NCBI GenBank assembly: GCA_036365145.1
Contig: JAEOAD010000034.1
Coordinates: forward strand, 13,669,501 to 13,733,500
DNA from: Orientallactaga sibirica
Lineage: Eukaryota > Chordata > Mammalia > Rodentia > Dipodidae
Direction of reading: 5' to 3'
Length of the DNA: 64,000 bases
Position numbers and translations under genes: made by a program. Within the stretch, counting starts at the first letter, position 1. The number at the start of each line of letters is the position of its first letter. Under the pieces are notes generated by a model. It worked only from the letters and a program-made list of their open reading frames with translations. It had not been told where the DNA came from and did no database searches. Positions 25,052 to 39,200 of the stretch are shown piece by piece.

Positions 25052-27223
25052 TAAAAAAGGCAGTCAATTAGGCTTGCTTCAAAAAAGGAAAAGAAAAGGA
25101 AGGAAGGGAGGGAGGGAGGGAGGAAGGGAGGGAAGGAGGGAGGGAAGGACCTAACACAGGAGGTGGTAGGGAATCCCAAGGAGACCATGAAAGAGAGCCA
25201 TAGAATGGTAGATAGCTGTGTGAACAAGGTGAGAGTTCAAACAAGGCTCTGAGACTCTTCTTGCCAAAGAACTTCATTGAATACCTGACTATTTTGTAAT
25301 GAGATTTAGACCATTGGTGAAGGATTTGAGATTGGCCCAATGAGATATACATCAAAGAAGCAAAATGATGAAACAAAATAGAAAAAAGAAAGTGCCAGAA
25401 AGGAAAACTGATTAACTACATGGCTTCACTTTCAATAGAATATTGGTGGTAACATAAGATTTGGTGCCGATCTACCAAAACTATGATGCAGTTATGCTAG
25501 AAGAGTAAGACATGTTGTGCTGGAGGAAGAACAGAACAAAATCCTCCTTCATGTAGAAGGTCACAGGCAATGCTCAGAGCTGAAACTTAAGCACCTAAAC
25601 AAGAATGCTATTTAGAAATACAGGGGTAACCACCCACATACTTATTCAAAGAGCTTTTGAGGAGGAAGAAATGGGAACAGATGAGCAAGTAGCGTCCATG
25701 TTGTACTAATTTGTAGAACTGTTTATGACTTTTTAAACTACACAAGTATAACTGATTAGAAATTTTTTAAAGGGCTGGGCATAGTGGCACATGCCTTTAA
25801 TCCCAGCACTTGGTAGAGGTAGAAGGATTGCCGTAAGTTCGAGGCCACCCTGCAATTGTGAATTCCAGATCAGCCTGGGCTAGAACGAGACCCTACCTCT
25901 GAAACAAACAAAAAGAAGGAAAAAAAAAGGTTTGGAGAGATGGCTAAGCAATTAAGACACTTGCCTGCAAACCTGCAAAGCCCAATGACCCGGGTTTGAT
26001 TCCCCAGTACCCATATAAAGCCAGATGCACAAAGTGGTGCATGCGTCTGGAGTTCATTTACAGTGACTAGAGGCCCTGGCATGCCTGTTCTCTCTGTCTG
26101 TCTCTCTTCTTGCAAATAAATAAAAAAATATTTCAATGAAAAAGAAATAGGAAAAGTACAAATGCATGGCTGTAGAGGCTAGAAAGGATGTAAAAGAGCA
26201 GTAGCTAGAGAAGGAAAAACAGGCTACTATTTTATTTTAGAAATATAGTGTATAAGGAAAAAAAATTAGTTGTATCAAAATATTTCCAGGTTTAGAGTAA
26301 GTTTCCTTCCTGTATCTAATTTTTTTAATTTTATTTGTTTATTTATTTACTTAGGAGAGAGAAAGAAACCGAGAGCGAGAGAGAGAGGGAGAATGGGCTT
26401 GCCAGGACCTCCTGCCACTGCAAAGAAACTCTAGACACACGCACCACTTTTTTATGTGGGTACTGGGAATCAAACCCAGGCCGTCAAGCTTCACAAACAA
26501 GCACCGTTAACCACTGGGCAATCTCTCCAACCCCCACTTTATCTTCTTTTCTAAACTTTTTGCATTGGGGAAAAGACTATGTACAGTGAGGTTCGTTACA
26601 ACATATTTTTGTTTGTTTTTTGAGGTAGGATCTTTCCTTAGCCCAGGCTGACCTGGAATTTACTATGTAGTCTCAGGCTGGCCTTGAACTCACAGTGATC
26701 CTCCTACCTCTGCCTCCCAAGTGCTGGGATTAAAGGTGTGCAGAACCAGAAGCAACCCATCTAATCAGGAAGTGGACACTAATGATTCATAAGCCTAGTG
26801 AAATAATTTACAGATGTAATTTTTCTTTCCGCTTGTGCATGTTTGTAGTATGTATGGTGTGTGTGGTGTGTGCATGCCACACATATGGTGTCTGTGTGCT
26901 TACAGAGGCCAGAGGAGAACATCTGTTGTCCCCTCCATTGTTCATCTGCATGTTTCCTTGAGACACTTTTTTTTTTTTTTTACTGATTGTGGAAATTGCT
27001 GTTTTAAACAAGCCCCAGTGATTTTCCAGACTTTGGTCTGTACTAGACTAAGGTTACCAACATGTGGCCATGCCCAGTTGTTTACATGGGTGCTGAGGAA
27101 TTGAACTCAGGCCCCTACAAGCCCTCATGCTTGTGCAGAAAGTCCTGTTACCCACTGAGCTATCTTTCCCATCCACAGGTATAATTTTTCAGGCTTTAAA
27201 TGACATTATATTTATATTTCTTT

Positions 27224-27260
<37 letters not shown>

Positions 27261-30200
27261 GTTTTTCAAGATAGGGTTTCACTCTAGCCCAGGCTGACCT
27301 GGAATTCACTGTGTAGTCTCAGGATGGCCTCGAACTCGCTGCAATCCTTCTGCCTCTGCCACTCGAGTCCTTCCATTTATTTATTTATTTTGGTTTTTCA
27401 AGGTAGGGTCTTACTTTAGTCCAGGCTGACCTGGAATTCACTATGTAGTCTCATGGTGGCCTCAAACTTACAGCGATCCTCCAACCTCTGCCTCCTGAGT
27501 GCTGGGATTAAAGGCGTGTGCCACCATGACTGCTCCTTTACTTTTCATTGGCATTTTCCATACTACGTCCTTCAAGAAACCCTCTGGCAACAGCTTACCC
27601 ATCCCAGTCCACTCTCACCTCCATCCCAACTGTTCCTTCATCTGTTTTTCAAATCTTATGAACGGATACTCTGTATCTCTACTTATCACCTAGTATTATA
27701 ATTATCCATCTTTAGTCCACATTATACTTGACCTGTGGGAAGCCAGGATTGGATCTTACACATTTTGTTATTTGACATCTCAAGGCAAAAGACAGAGGAG
27801 GTACCTGATGTGTATTTTCTGGGTCCAATAGTAATGTGAGAAAGCATGTATGTGAAGTAGACTGGGGAAAGTAGTGCCTGAGCTTCAGTGATATGAAAAT
27901 GGATGGGAAAACTCACTTAAAGCAGCCATCAGGTGCCAGACACAAAGATGTTGGATGATCAGTAGAGGTGATGATGGTGATGACTGTGCTAATGACAATA
28001 GTGAAAGCTGTATGATTTTGTTTTCAACAGACAGCCCCAAGGCAAGCCTTGGACCCTGTGGGTGGATTTTGGTGGCTGCCTCATTTTTATTCACACTTAT
28101 AACTTTCCCGATATCGATATGGATGTGCATAAAGGTAAGCAGCATTTCCCCTTGGGAAGGGGTCACCCCCTACCTGCATCAGCCTGCTTCACATGTTCTC
28201 TCATCTCCTTTGAAAAGCTCATTCCACTCACCAGTTACACTGGAAGCTTAGAACTTCTTTTCAGCTACTATTCAATCCATCCTTCCCATAGGTTAATGTA
28301 AGTCACCATCAAAAACTTTCTGCATCAAGGATGTGAGCTGATCCTGTGAGATCAAGTTCTCCTAGTTAGGATGGCAAAGCTCAATTATTGGCTCCACTGA
28401 TACTTTATGACCTTTGCTATGTTTTCACGTGTAAAATTGGAGAAAGTGACAGTACCTACTTTACAGGACTATGGTGAGGGTTAAATGAATGAATGTGCCA
28501 AAATGCACGAAGCACGATGCCTGGTATATAGAAAGTGCTTGCAAGAACTGGTTATTTTTTCTGAAAAGTTATTAATGTTTAGATAAATGATTGTCACATA
28601 TATTCCTAAAAAGATCAAATATACTTTTAAGTATTTTCTGATAAACTCATTATATGAAAGGAATCAGATGAAAAATTATGTCTTTTTCTGAATAAACAAG
28701 ACATAAATAATCACATAATGATATTAACAGCTAAGGAAGAAGGTTATAGATTTATTTCTGTGTAATTTATACTTCCCAGACTTATACAGTGAATCTTTTT
28801 GTTTTGTTTTTGAGAATAGGATCTACTCGCCGGGCGTGGTGGCACACCCCTTTAATCCCAGCACTTGGGAGGCAGAGATAGGAGGATTGCCGTGAGTTCG
28901 AGGCCACCCTGAGACTACATAGTAATTTCCAAGTCAGCCTGAGCCAGAGTGAGACCCTACCTCAAAAAACCAAAGAGAGAGAGAGAATAGGTCTTCTCCA
29001 TAGCCCAGGCTGACCTTGAACTCACTCCATAGCCCAGGCTGATCTCTAATTCAGGATCCTCTTGCCTCGGCCACTGCCTCTAGAATACTGGGCTTATAGC
29101 CATGTGCCATACACCCAGCCAATCTGTTGCTTTTATAATCATATATGTATATGTATATAGGTATGAAGCAAATATGTATCATTCTTAGAAAGAGTGACAC
29201 TGGACATGTGGTTTCTAGCTATTACCTGGACATAGAGAAAAAAGTAGGATGAATCTAACTTATTTAAAAATGTATATATTTTTTAAAATGTATATGTAAG
29301 ATGACACACATATAAATGTTTGTACTAATGTTAAATACTAATATTAAGTAATGATTTGCGTTTTGTTATAGATTATAAAAGAGTATGAAAGAGCCATCAT
29401 CTTTAGATTGGGTCGCATTTTACAAGGAGGAGCCAAAGGACCCGGTCAGTACTGGTCTTCTGGATGTCTGGTCTGGACACTGATGTGATTTCCTTAATGA
29501 GGCTCTCTTCTTGGTTGACTTGGAGCAGAAGCTGTCCAACAATAGCAATGACGCTAACAAGGCTTGCCATTGTCCCACCCTTCCCATTCCTGTCCACGTA
29601 GAGCTGATGAGTATCTTTGGTTTAGTAGGGAGTAGCTAGAGTCTGAGCATGAGAATTCATACCAAGGAAAGTACTTAACTATTCCCTGGGAAAACTGAAT
29701 GCTGACTGTTTAACAAACTCTGAGATTCTTTTTTGTTGTTTGTTTATTTTTTTTTCCATACAGGGTCTCATGTTGTTCAGGATAGCCTAAAGTTCTCTTT
29801 GTGACAGAGGATGTCCTTGAAGTCCTGATTCTCTTTCCTCTACCTCCCAAGTATTGGGAATAGAGGCATGTACCACCTCCCCCAGCTAGACTCTGGGAAC
29901 TCAAGGGAAACGAGAGCACAATTGTCCCATTCCTTCTCACCATACCCCCACCCCCAACAAAGAATTTATTTATTTATTTAAGTTTTATTTATTTGAGAGA
30001 GTCAAAGAGAGAGAGAATGGGCTCACCAGGGCCTCCAGCAACTGCAAGTGAACTCCAGATGCATGCACCACCTCATGCATCCAGCTTACGTAGGTCCTGG
30101 AGAATTGAACCAGGGCACTTCGGCTTTGCAGACAAATGCCTTAACTGCTAACCCATCTCTCTAGCCCCCCCACAACAAAGATTTTTATTGTCTACTAGCA

Positions 30201-33200
30201 GAGCATTAACAAGGAAACAGAGCAGTATTGCATGGGCAAAATATTATAATCAAGTAACCACAGATAGCCATGAGAATAAGGAAGCCCTGAAAACTCAGAC
30301 AAGAATGAATTAACTTGGGGCTGGAGAGATGGCTTAGTGGTTAAGGCGCCTGCCTCCTAAGCCTAAGAACGCTGGTTCCAATCTCCAGTGGTTCCAATCT
30401 CCAGGTCCCACGTTTAGCCAGATGCAAAGTGACGCAAGGGCACAATGCCACACTTGACCACAAGGGGGCGCACGCATCTGGATATCGTTTGAAGCAGCTG
30501 AGAGGCTGTTGGTGCGCCCATCTCTATCTATCTCCTCTCCCTCTCTGTCTCTCTCCAAAAAAAAAAAAATGACAACCTGAAGTAGTAGTAGATGTCACAA
30601 AGCTTTTCCTAAGCCTCTATTTTGTTTGTTTGTTTGTTTGTTTGTTTGTTTGTTTGTTTGTTTGTGCTAGGGTTTCACTCCCTAGTTCAGGCTGACCTAG
30701 AACTCACTATGTAGACCAGACTGACCTCGAATTTGTAGCCATCCTGCTGCCTCAGCCTCCCCAGTGATGGGATTACAAGTGTGTGCCACCATGCCCTGCC
30801 TGTTTGAGCCTTGAGGTGTGGAAAGGCATTAACCACCCGGAAGTGTCCCCCAGTAGAAATAGCAACATGTTCAAAGCAGTGCAGAGGACAGAGTGACTGC
30901 AGGGCGTGGAGAGAGGGAAAGAGGCTGAAGAGACAAGCCCAAGTGGGTCTGTACTATAGGGAAGCTATCTGTGTTTGCAGAGTAGGAAAATGGGTCATAG
31001 GAGAGAAACCATAAAAAAGGAAAATGACTTGGGAAGCAATTTCATTGGTTCAAGCAACAGAAACAGTAACAGTAACAGCGGAGGAAGGAAATGAGCTTCA
31101 CAACGTCAGGGGCCGGTACTTAGAGGTGAGACATGAGCGAGGGGTGTTACACGAACATGCCTTGCTTCTGGCTCATTCAGTTGTTTGGGTCAATTCACTA
31201 GACTTGATGGAGAAGTGAGCCGACGGGTGCTGGTCTGTCTGATCCTGTGTGCTTGTTGCAGGCTTGTTTTTTATTCTGCCGTGCACTGACAGCTTCATCA
31301 AGGTGGACATGAGGACCATCTCATTTGATATTCCTCCTCAGGAGGTGAGCCTTCTTTCCCTCTGGCCGGGTTCATGCACGGGACGGTTTGACACGGGGAG
31401 GCTTTTATCCCTGACTGCTTTCTTTCGTCACAACTCTGTGACCTTGAGGAAGTTCTTTAGCTTCTCGGTTCCTCAGTATCCTTAGGTATAAAGTGGCGAC
31501 TGTAATAGTAGAGCCTACTTAGGATTGTTGTGAGGTGTAAAGAGAGGTTTACATGGAAAATCTAGGGCGTACCTGACAGTTAATCACAGTATAAATGCTT
31601 GCAATTGTGGTTCTTATAAAACAGTGTGATGCTAGCGGGGAAAGAGTTAATATCACTGTTGTGTCTTCATCGTTTTATTTATTACCACAAGTCATTTCCA
31701 TGAGTTTATGATAGAATGTCCCATTGAGTCCAGCATTCTTTCTTGTGTTCTTGATTTTTATCCTAGGTAAATTGGTTAGAAGCCAAAGAATTAGAAACTG
31801 CTCATTTGGCATTTTAGATATATTAGTAATCGTTTGGTCCTTTTTCAGACTATCTCACAAGCATTGTCACAGTTCAGATTCATAGCAAATTCACTAGAAG
31901 GATATAGCTGCAGTGGGACAAATTCCTCAGACTAGAGTGGCAGAGCCAAGACTCAAGTCTAATCCTTGGGATCCCTTCAGCTCAGTGCGAACAGTCTTCT
32001 GTGTTGGCTCTGTCATGGCCATCCTGGACTCCTGTTTTAGAAGACATGCTAACCACTGCAGACAGAAAACCCATAGGCATGCTAGGTAGGAGGGGGGGAG
32101 GTGTTAGTGAACAAAAACTCCATTTCCTGGCCACAAGCCAGGAACTGAACGTGATGTTGGAGCCTGGCCATTTTACCTTCTCATATCTCAAAATCCAGAA
32201 ACCAGTTTAGGAACTCCCTTGCTGGTACTGATCCAAATAGCTGGTGAGGTCAGATTATATAGTACACATGATCTTAGTGGTGCCAAAAATGATTTTAACC
32301 CACATCTTAGGAGAACAAGCCTGAGAGCATTGCTGAATTCTCTACATTTTCTCATCTTTTGGGGAAGGTCAACTCTAAAGGAACCCCTGAGAGGGTTGCT
32401 GGGTATTCCGGCATTTTCTTCTGTCAATTCCGCTTGCATCTGGCAGGACTGCTGTGAGCGTCTGCCTTCCAGCTGCTTTCTTCTCCCTCCAAGCGCCAAG
32501 CACAGAGCAGATTGTAACTTGGCAAGCAACCCTTTTTCCGATCCCCTGTGAATCTCCTGTGAAGGGGGCAAACACACTGCCTACAACAAACAGTTGTCAG
32601 AGAAGCTGCCACTTTGAAAGCTGCTGTGGCAGTCACAGTGGCAAGAACCAGGGAGTGACATTCATTTTCCCACGCATCCTGAGAAATAATTTGCACCAGA
32701 GATAGTAACACACTGTACATTTGTTTACAAATCCCCCACTTCTCATCCAAGTTAGAAGTATTTTTAGATTACTGAATAACAACAACAAAAAAGATTACAG
32801 CTTCGATGCCTGGCAGAGCCAAACAGCTACATAGCAACAGTGTTGTTATCACTTTCCATTTACATAGCTGGGGACACTTTCAAAGGGCTTCTGTTACAAA
32901 CATCTTCTTCCTTGATCTTCACAGAAATGCAGATAAAATTGAGCAATATTATTAGCCCCATCTTATGAATGAGGCTTCTCAGGTCAGATAGTTTAAAACC
33001 CTAATATGGATCACACAGTAAGGGTTCAAGCAGAGCTGGAAATACTGTTCAGGTTTTGGACTTCTACTCCTGTACTCTTCTTCACTCATTTCCTAAGACC
33101 TCATTTCAATTCAGTTCATCTCTTACTTATTGATTTTCTGCTAGGAAAAAAAAAAAAACTAAGAAAAATTGCCCATAAGAAACTCATAGTCTAATGTTGC

Positions 33201-36200
33201 AGTAAAGGCATCAATATATTATATATATTGCGTCACTATAGCAGTGGACAGTGAATGTGCAAGGTAGGAGTGCTTAACTCTGTCATGTTAGGCAAGGAAG
33301 TTTCATGGAGAAAGAAACTTGGATGGTGAAAAATCTTAGCCAGACTTAAGTCGTGAAGGAAAAGGAGAGGAGGGTAACCAAGCAAAGGCAGTACTGGGGA
33401 CACAAACACCACATGCAGCGGCTCAGGCATGGCCTGGTACAGAGTTTGTGCAGAGCACTGGGGTATCACACAGCCAGATGTGAAACATGTCTTGAAGATG
33501 GTAGGGCACCACTGAAGTGTCTTGGCCAGGAATAATTGAAGTAGGATTGCAGCTTAAAAATACTGTTGTTGCCTAAGTACAGGTGCTTGACTGAAAGTGA
33601 AGAAGACTTTCAGAAGAGTGATGTCCTGGTAAATTCATTCTAAGTGGAAAGTATTATAAGTCAAAATGATTACTGAATATCATAGCTTAGCAACACACAC
33701 ACTGCCGAGTATGGGTGTGTCGGGCTGACTGGGAGCTCCGGCTCACTGCCATTGCCCAGCATTGCAAGAGAGGATAACACTGCATACTGCTAGCCCGAGA
33801 AAAGGTCAGAACTCAAAATTTGAAGTACAGTTTCTACTAAATGCATTTAGTTTTACATCATCATAAAGTTAAATAATCATAAGTTGAACCATCTTAGGGA
33901 CTGTCTATATCAGGACCATCTGTATAACTTATTACAAATAAGGTCTGTGTTTTACTCAATAAAGTTGCCCTGTTATCTAAGATGAAAAAACAAGAAAGAC
34001 AGCTCTTATCATGTGCCAGGCACTAGTCTCTGCACTTACGTGTATTAACTCATTACTTCTAACAACAAACTTATGAAGTAAGTATGTTACAATTGAGGAC
34101 ACAGAGTCTCGAGTTTAATTTGTATTACTGGTTTTCTAGTACCTCTCATTTGAATAACTTTTTAATTCAAAATAAACTGCATGTTAAGCATTTTGATAAA
34201 ATATGTTGTAAGTCCCTTATGATAACACTGTACTGCGTAAAGTTCAACAAACCTAGGCTCTCAGTTTTTGTGCTTTTCCATGCATGATTCTTTCTGCCTT
34301 TATATGCCTTCTCCATCCTCCACTCTAGTCACCCACCTTGCTAGCATAAAGCCTCCCTTGATTCCCTAACTTCCTTAATTGTGGGACGAGTTTTTTCATG
34401 TTTATCCCAAGTGCAGTGTTGGATTGGCATCTCAAAATCTGTGGAGTGATTCAGTTAATCATGAACTCAGTGGTTTCTAAAGATACAGTGAATCTTCTGA
34501 TACCTTACTGAAAATCAGCTATTGCTTAAGAGGTTTGCAAAATTCCACTCCTTAATATGACATTGAAATGTAGGATTGCTTCCTTCCTCTTGCAGGTCCT
34601 CACTAAGGACTCAGTGACAATCAGTGTGGATGGTGTGGTCTATTACCGTGTTCAGAATGCAACCCTGGCTGTGGCCAATATTACCAATGCAGACTCGGCA
34701 ACCCGTCTTCTGGCACAAACTACTCTCAGGAACGTCCTGGGCACCAAGAACCTTTCTCAGATCCTCTCTGACAGAGAAGAGATTGCACACAACATGCAGG
34801 TGAGGAGCCCCACAAATGATGTTACTCCCCACAAAATGAAAACTAGAGAATTTTTATCCATTGGAGTTGGGGCCCTTTTATTTCTTAGTATTGCAGGTTG
34901 AGGGTCGATGATGCCTCTCTGGGACCTGGAACTCCCTAAGCCAGTGGCTTTCAAGATCTTGTCTATTATTAGAAAAGAATTGAAAAACGTACCCAGGGAA
35001 GAGTAAATTATGAAAGATTTATTTCAATGGTAAATTATCAAAGATTTATTTTGAGAATTGAGGTAAGAGAGAAGAGAAGCAGAAAAGTTCCTAAGCTGAG
35101 GAGAGAACCCCCTCCCAGCTGGAAGGGGTCTTGAAGGGAAATTGATGTGACAACTTGGATCAGGTCATTTTTATAAATTAGGTATCCAATTAGGATGAGC
35201 CTCACTGATAAGAGTAACTATATATGAAGGCCCTCAGTTGGTTGGTGGGCCCAGGACGATAGCACAGACTGAGAACGGGCCCACCAATGGTTGGAGAGAG
35301 GAAGGTGCAAGACTGGGAAAAGTTTAAGGAGAAGAATCAGAAAACCGCTTCTGATGCCATCTTGATGGATGAGACTGCAGTTCTCTTCTGGCCTCGCCAG
35401 GCAGAGTGGTACCCATGTTCTTTGGGGCCTCTGCTCCTAAACTGACTACCTACAGAAGAAAGCTGTCTTCCTCCTCACTTCTGCCAGATTTGATGAAAGG
35501 AAATGGTTCATACATACACTCAGGTGCATGTTGTTTTGAATTCCCTCTAGTGCCCCACCTGCCAGTCAGTATTCACAGTTTTTTCAGCATGGTAGTTCAG
35601 AGGTTGGTCTAGGAGACAGTATAGGTGTTATTAAAGCTCTCTTCTGTGGCAGAGTCCCATGAATTCCCTTAACTATTACACTTTTCAGCCTTTCCTGAGT
35701 AGTAGATGTTAGTTAAGGCTGTCTTGTTCACAAAAGTTAAAGTGCTATAAACCCAAATTCATATTAGTTACAGAACTTTATTACGGGTAAAATCTATGAT
35801 TTGTTTATTGTTTTGTTTATTTTACCAAGATATTGCTCTGTAGCCAAGAGTGTCCTTGAAGTCACCCAGTTTGGCCTTGAATTCCTGCCTCGGCTTCCCA
35901 AGTGCTGAGATCACAGACACACACCACCGTACCCTGCTAAAATACATAATTGTATTTCATACCATCACAACCTCATGAAAAAAAAGTATGGTTTCATTCC
36001 TGCCCTTCTAAAGGGGGGAAGCCAAACACTAAAAAATAAAATGGCTGCCACAGAGTCACATCAGGAATACAGCCACACCCATTCAGTTATTTACATTACC
36101 CCTAGCTGCTTTTTACCTGGAAGAGTTTGTTGAATAGTTGCCACAGACTACTAAAGGCAAATAAGCAATTCCTTTATGGCCCTCTTAGAAGAAGTTTGTT

Positions 36201-39200
36201 CACCCCTGCATTAGCTTGTTAGTAACATAATCAGATCAGTTTCCAGGTGACCCAGCCCTTGCTGGAACATTCCTTCCACCCAAGGATGCAGCCACTGTGG
36301 GCATCTGGGTGGGACTGAGCAGGTCTCACTTGCCTTCTCCCTCTTTCCAGAGTACTCTGGATGATGCCACTGATGACTGGGGAATAAAGGTGGAGCGCGT
36401 GGAAATCAAGGACGTGAAGCTCCCAGTGCAGCTCCAGAGAGCAATGGCTGCAGAGGCAGAAGCATCCCGGGAGGCCAGAGCCAAGGTAAAGCTTTCTGTT
36501 TGTTTAGGTTTTTGGTTGTTGTCTTGTTTTTACTTTGGTTTTCTTTTTTTATTTCAAAAAAAAAAAATTTAGGGTTGATTTTTTTTTTTTTTTTTTGTAA
36601 GAGAGAGAGAGAGAGAGAGGGAGAATGGGCACACTAGGCCCTTTCCCACGTGCAGTGATGCATGCACCACTTTGTGCATCTGCCTTTATGTGGGTATTGG
36701 GGAACTGAACCCAGGCCGTCAGACTTTGCAAGCAAGCTCATTTAACTGCTGAGCCATCTCTCCAGCCCATGAAGAAATATTTTCTCGTTAACCTAAAAAA
36801 GAAAGTGTTTTAAGATGTCAGTGTATAAAAACACAGGGCTACTCTACAAATCCAAGATAGGACATAGAGGCAAGCCTCAGCAGAATTGGATGCAGGAACC
36901 AGAGAACAGTCCTGGCTGAGGGGAGCTGGTCACCCTTTCCTGGACTATGTCTCACTACAGGTAGTTCATGGTGGAAGTTCTCTGACTCCCAAGTTCAAGT
37001 GCATTTCCAGGTGCGCAATAAAGCAAGCATGCCACATGCATAGGATAATGGAACTTTCTGGGGTCCAACAAGGACAAGGCCACACAGCCCCACCCCTGTG
37101 AACACAATGAAGTTTCCATAGGAGAGGTTGCTATGGACTTGACCAATCTCTTAAACACAAGGAACAAACCAGTTTGCATATGTTAGAAAACAGTATTATG
37201 TGGTGATAACTGGTAGACCACAGAAACCTGACTTCTTTGGCTACCCTTTAAGCTCAAATTGGTAACTTTTTTTCTTGTTCTTGTTTGTTTTTCGAGGTAG
37301 AGTCTTGGCTCTCTAGCCTAGGCTGACCTGGAATTCACTCTGTATTCTCAGGGTGGCCTCGAACTCACAGCGATCCTCCTACCTCTGCCTCCCGAGTGCT
37401 GGGATTAAAGGCATGTGCCACCACGCCCGCAATAACTAACGTTTTTATCAGCACCAAATAGAAGACTTGATATGTTGCCTCTAAAATTTTCCATTAACCA
37501 GAAGCTTTAGGTTTTTCTAAGATGATAATTGATGCTCTTGATAATACTGCGGGATTCTCAAGGGCCTCCTTTCAAAAACATCAATGTTAATAACTGTTCC
37601 TTTGTCATCATCAGCAAATTATTTGAAAAATTAAGAATTGCTTTTACCTTGAATCTGTTATTCATTAAAAGTCACATTTCTAAACCCTATTGAATAATAG
37701 AATTTCCCATAGACTATCAGAATTGATCTCCCAAAGGTGACCACACCTTGCTCAGAAGCTGCACCCTCCTATTCCCACTGAGCTTGGACTGGGCCTTAAT
37801 CCTTCTATAGCACTCTAGGTAGCAACCCTTAACTGCTTGGAGTTAGCCATAAAAAATGAAATTTGTTTGCCATCTTAGTCAAATGAAATGGTAAAGCCCA
37901 GAAAAATGAAGGCATTTTCTCTAGGTCACATAGTTGATAGGTGACTGCCGCCTTCTGGGGCTTTCCTGCATGGGCTGAGTGTCTCACTGGGTTGGAAAGA
38001 CAGTGCCCATCGGTCCTTTCTAACAAGAAGCAGAGATAAAGGAAGTCAGTTAGAGTCCTGCGTCACCATGCTATCACTTGGACCAGACTATGAGATTAGC
38101 CTGAGCTGTCTCATGAACCTGCACAGTGGCTGACTGTCTTCAAGATTAGTGTTCACTGCAGTGCACTTCTCTAAAATGCAGTAGTAGGGCTGGAAAGATG
38201 GCTTAATGGTTAAGGCACTTGTCTGCAAAGCCAAAGGACCCCGGTTTGATACCCCAGGGCCCACATAAAGCCAGATGCACAAGGTGGCATGCGTCTGGAG
38301 TTTGTTAGCACTGGCTGGAGGCCCTGGTGCACCCATCCTCTCTTGCACTTTCTCTCTATCTCCCTCTCTCTCTCTCTGCCTCTTTATCTCTCTCTCTCAA
38401 ATAAAATATATAGATAAAATATATAGATAAAATATATTTTTAAACAATAGAAAATAAAATGCAGTAGTAAAATGGAGTAACCCTGCACAAGCTGTGGCCT
38501 AGTGCTCAAGTTCTCAGGAAAAACAGGGACATAGTTTCTTCAGCAAGGGAATTATAGAATGAAAAGAGAATGTGGGAGAACCCATAGACAGAGACTTGAG
38601 AATAGAGTTCAAGTTGACTAGTCACAGGAAAATGCAAATTCAAATTACAAGCAAATGCCACATAGATGCTCATCAAAATGGCTTTTAAAAAAGCAAGACA
38701 AGAGAAGAACTGAGTGTGGGGCTGGGAACTAGCATGCATGTGTTCTGCTGTGGGAATGTGCACTGGTATGACTGCTTTGGGAACAGTCTGGCAGTATCCA
38801 CCAAAGCTGAAGGCTTGTATAGCTTGTGAGCCAGTGGCTCCATTCCTATTCATGTATCTCATAGAAATGCCCTCATATTTACCAAATGGCATATACTGGG
38901 ATAGGCACACCACCACCTCACAAACTGGAAACTCTCCAAGTGCCCATCACTGGTGGAATAGATAAGGTGTGGTTAATTCAGGGGAAGGAATGGTAGATAG
39001 CAAAGGGATGAATAGATAACTGCTCACAGCGGAACCAGGGAAGCCACTCAGATGTGTTTACAGTAGAGGACAGAGTCTCCAACATTTACTGCGTACTAAC
39101 CAAACCTCTTTTTCTGTGTGTCTTCAGACCAACTCTTTTATTATTTATTTATTTATTTATTTTTATTGATAACTTCCATCATTGTAGAAAATAACCCATG

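Noticed and set aside
24691..25227. 178-codon minus-strand open frame
   Set aside because: It is made of two B2-like SINE antisense sequences plus a GGAA-type repeat; no protein family.
34557..34901. 114-codon open frame as an extended STOM exon
   Set aside because: Only 34596-34799 is exon 5. The flanks are outside clean AG and GT sites and do not resemble stomatin.
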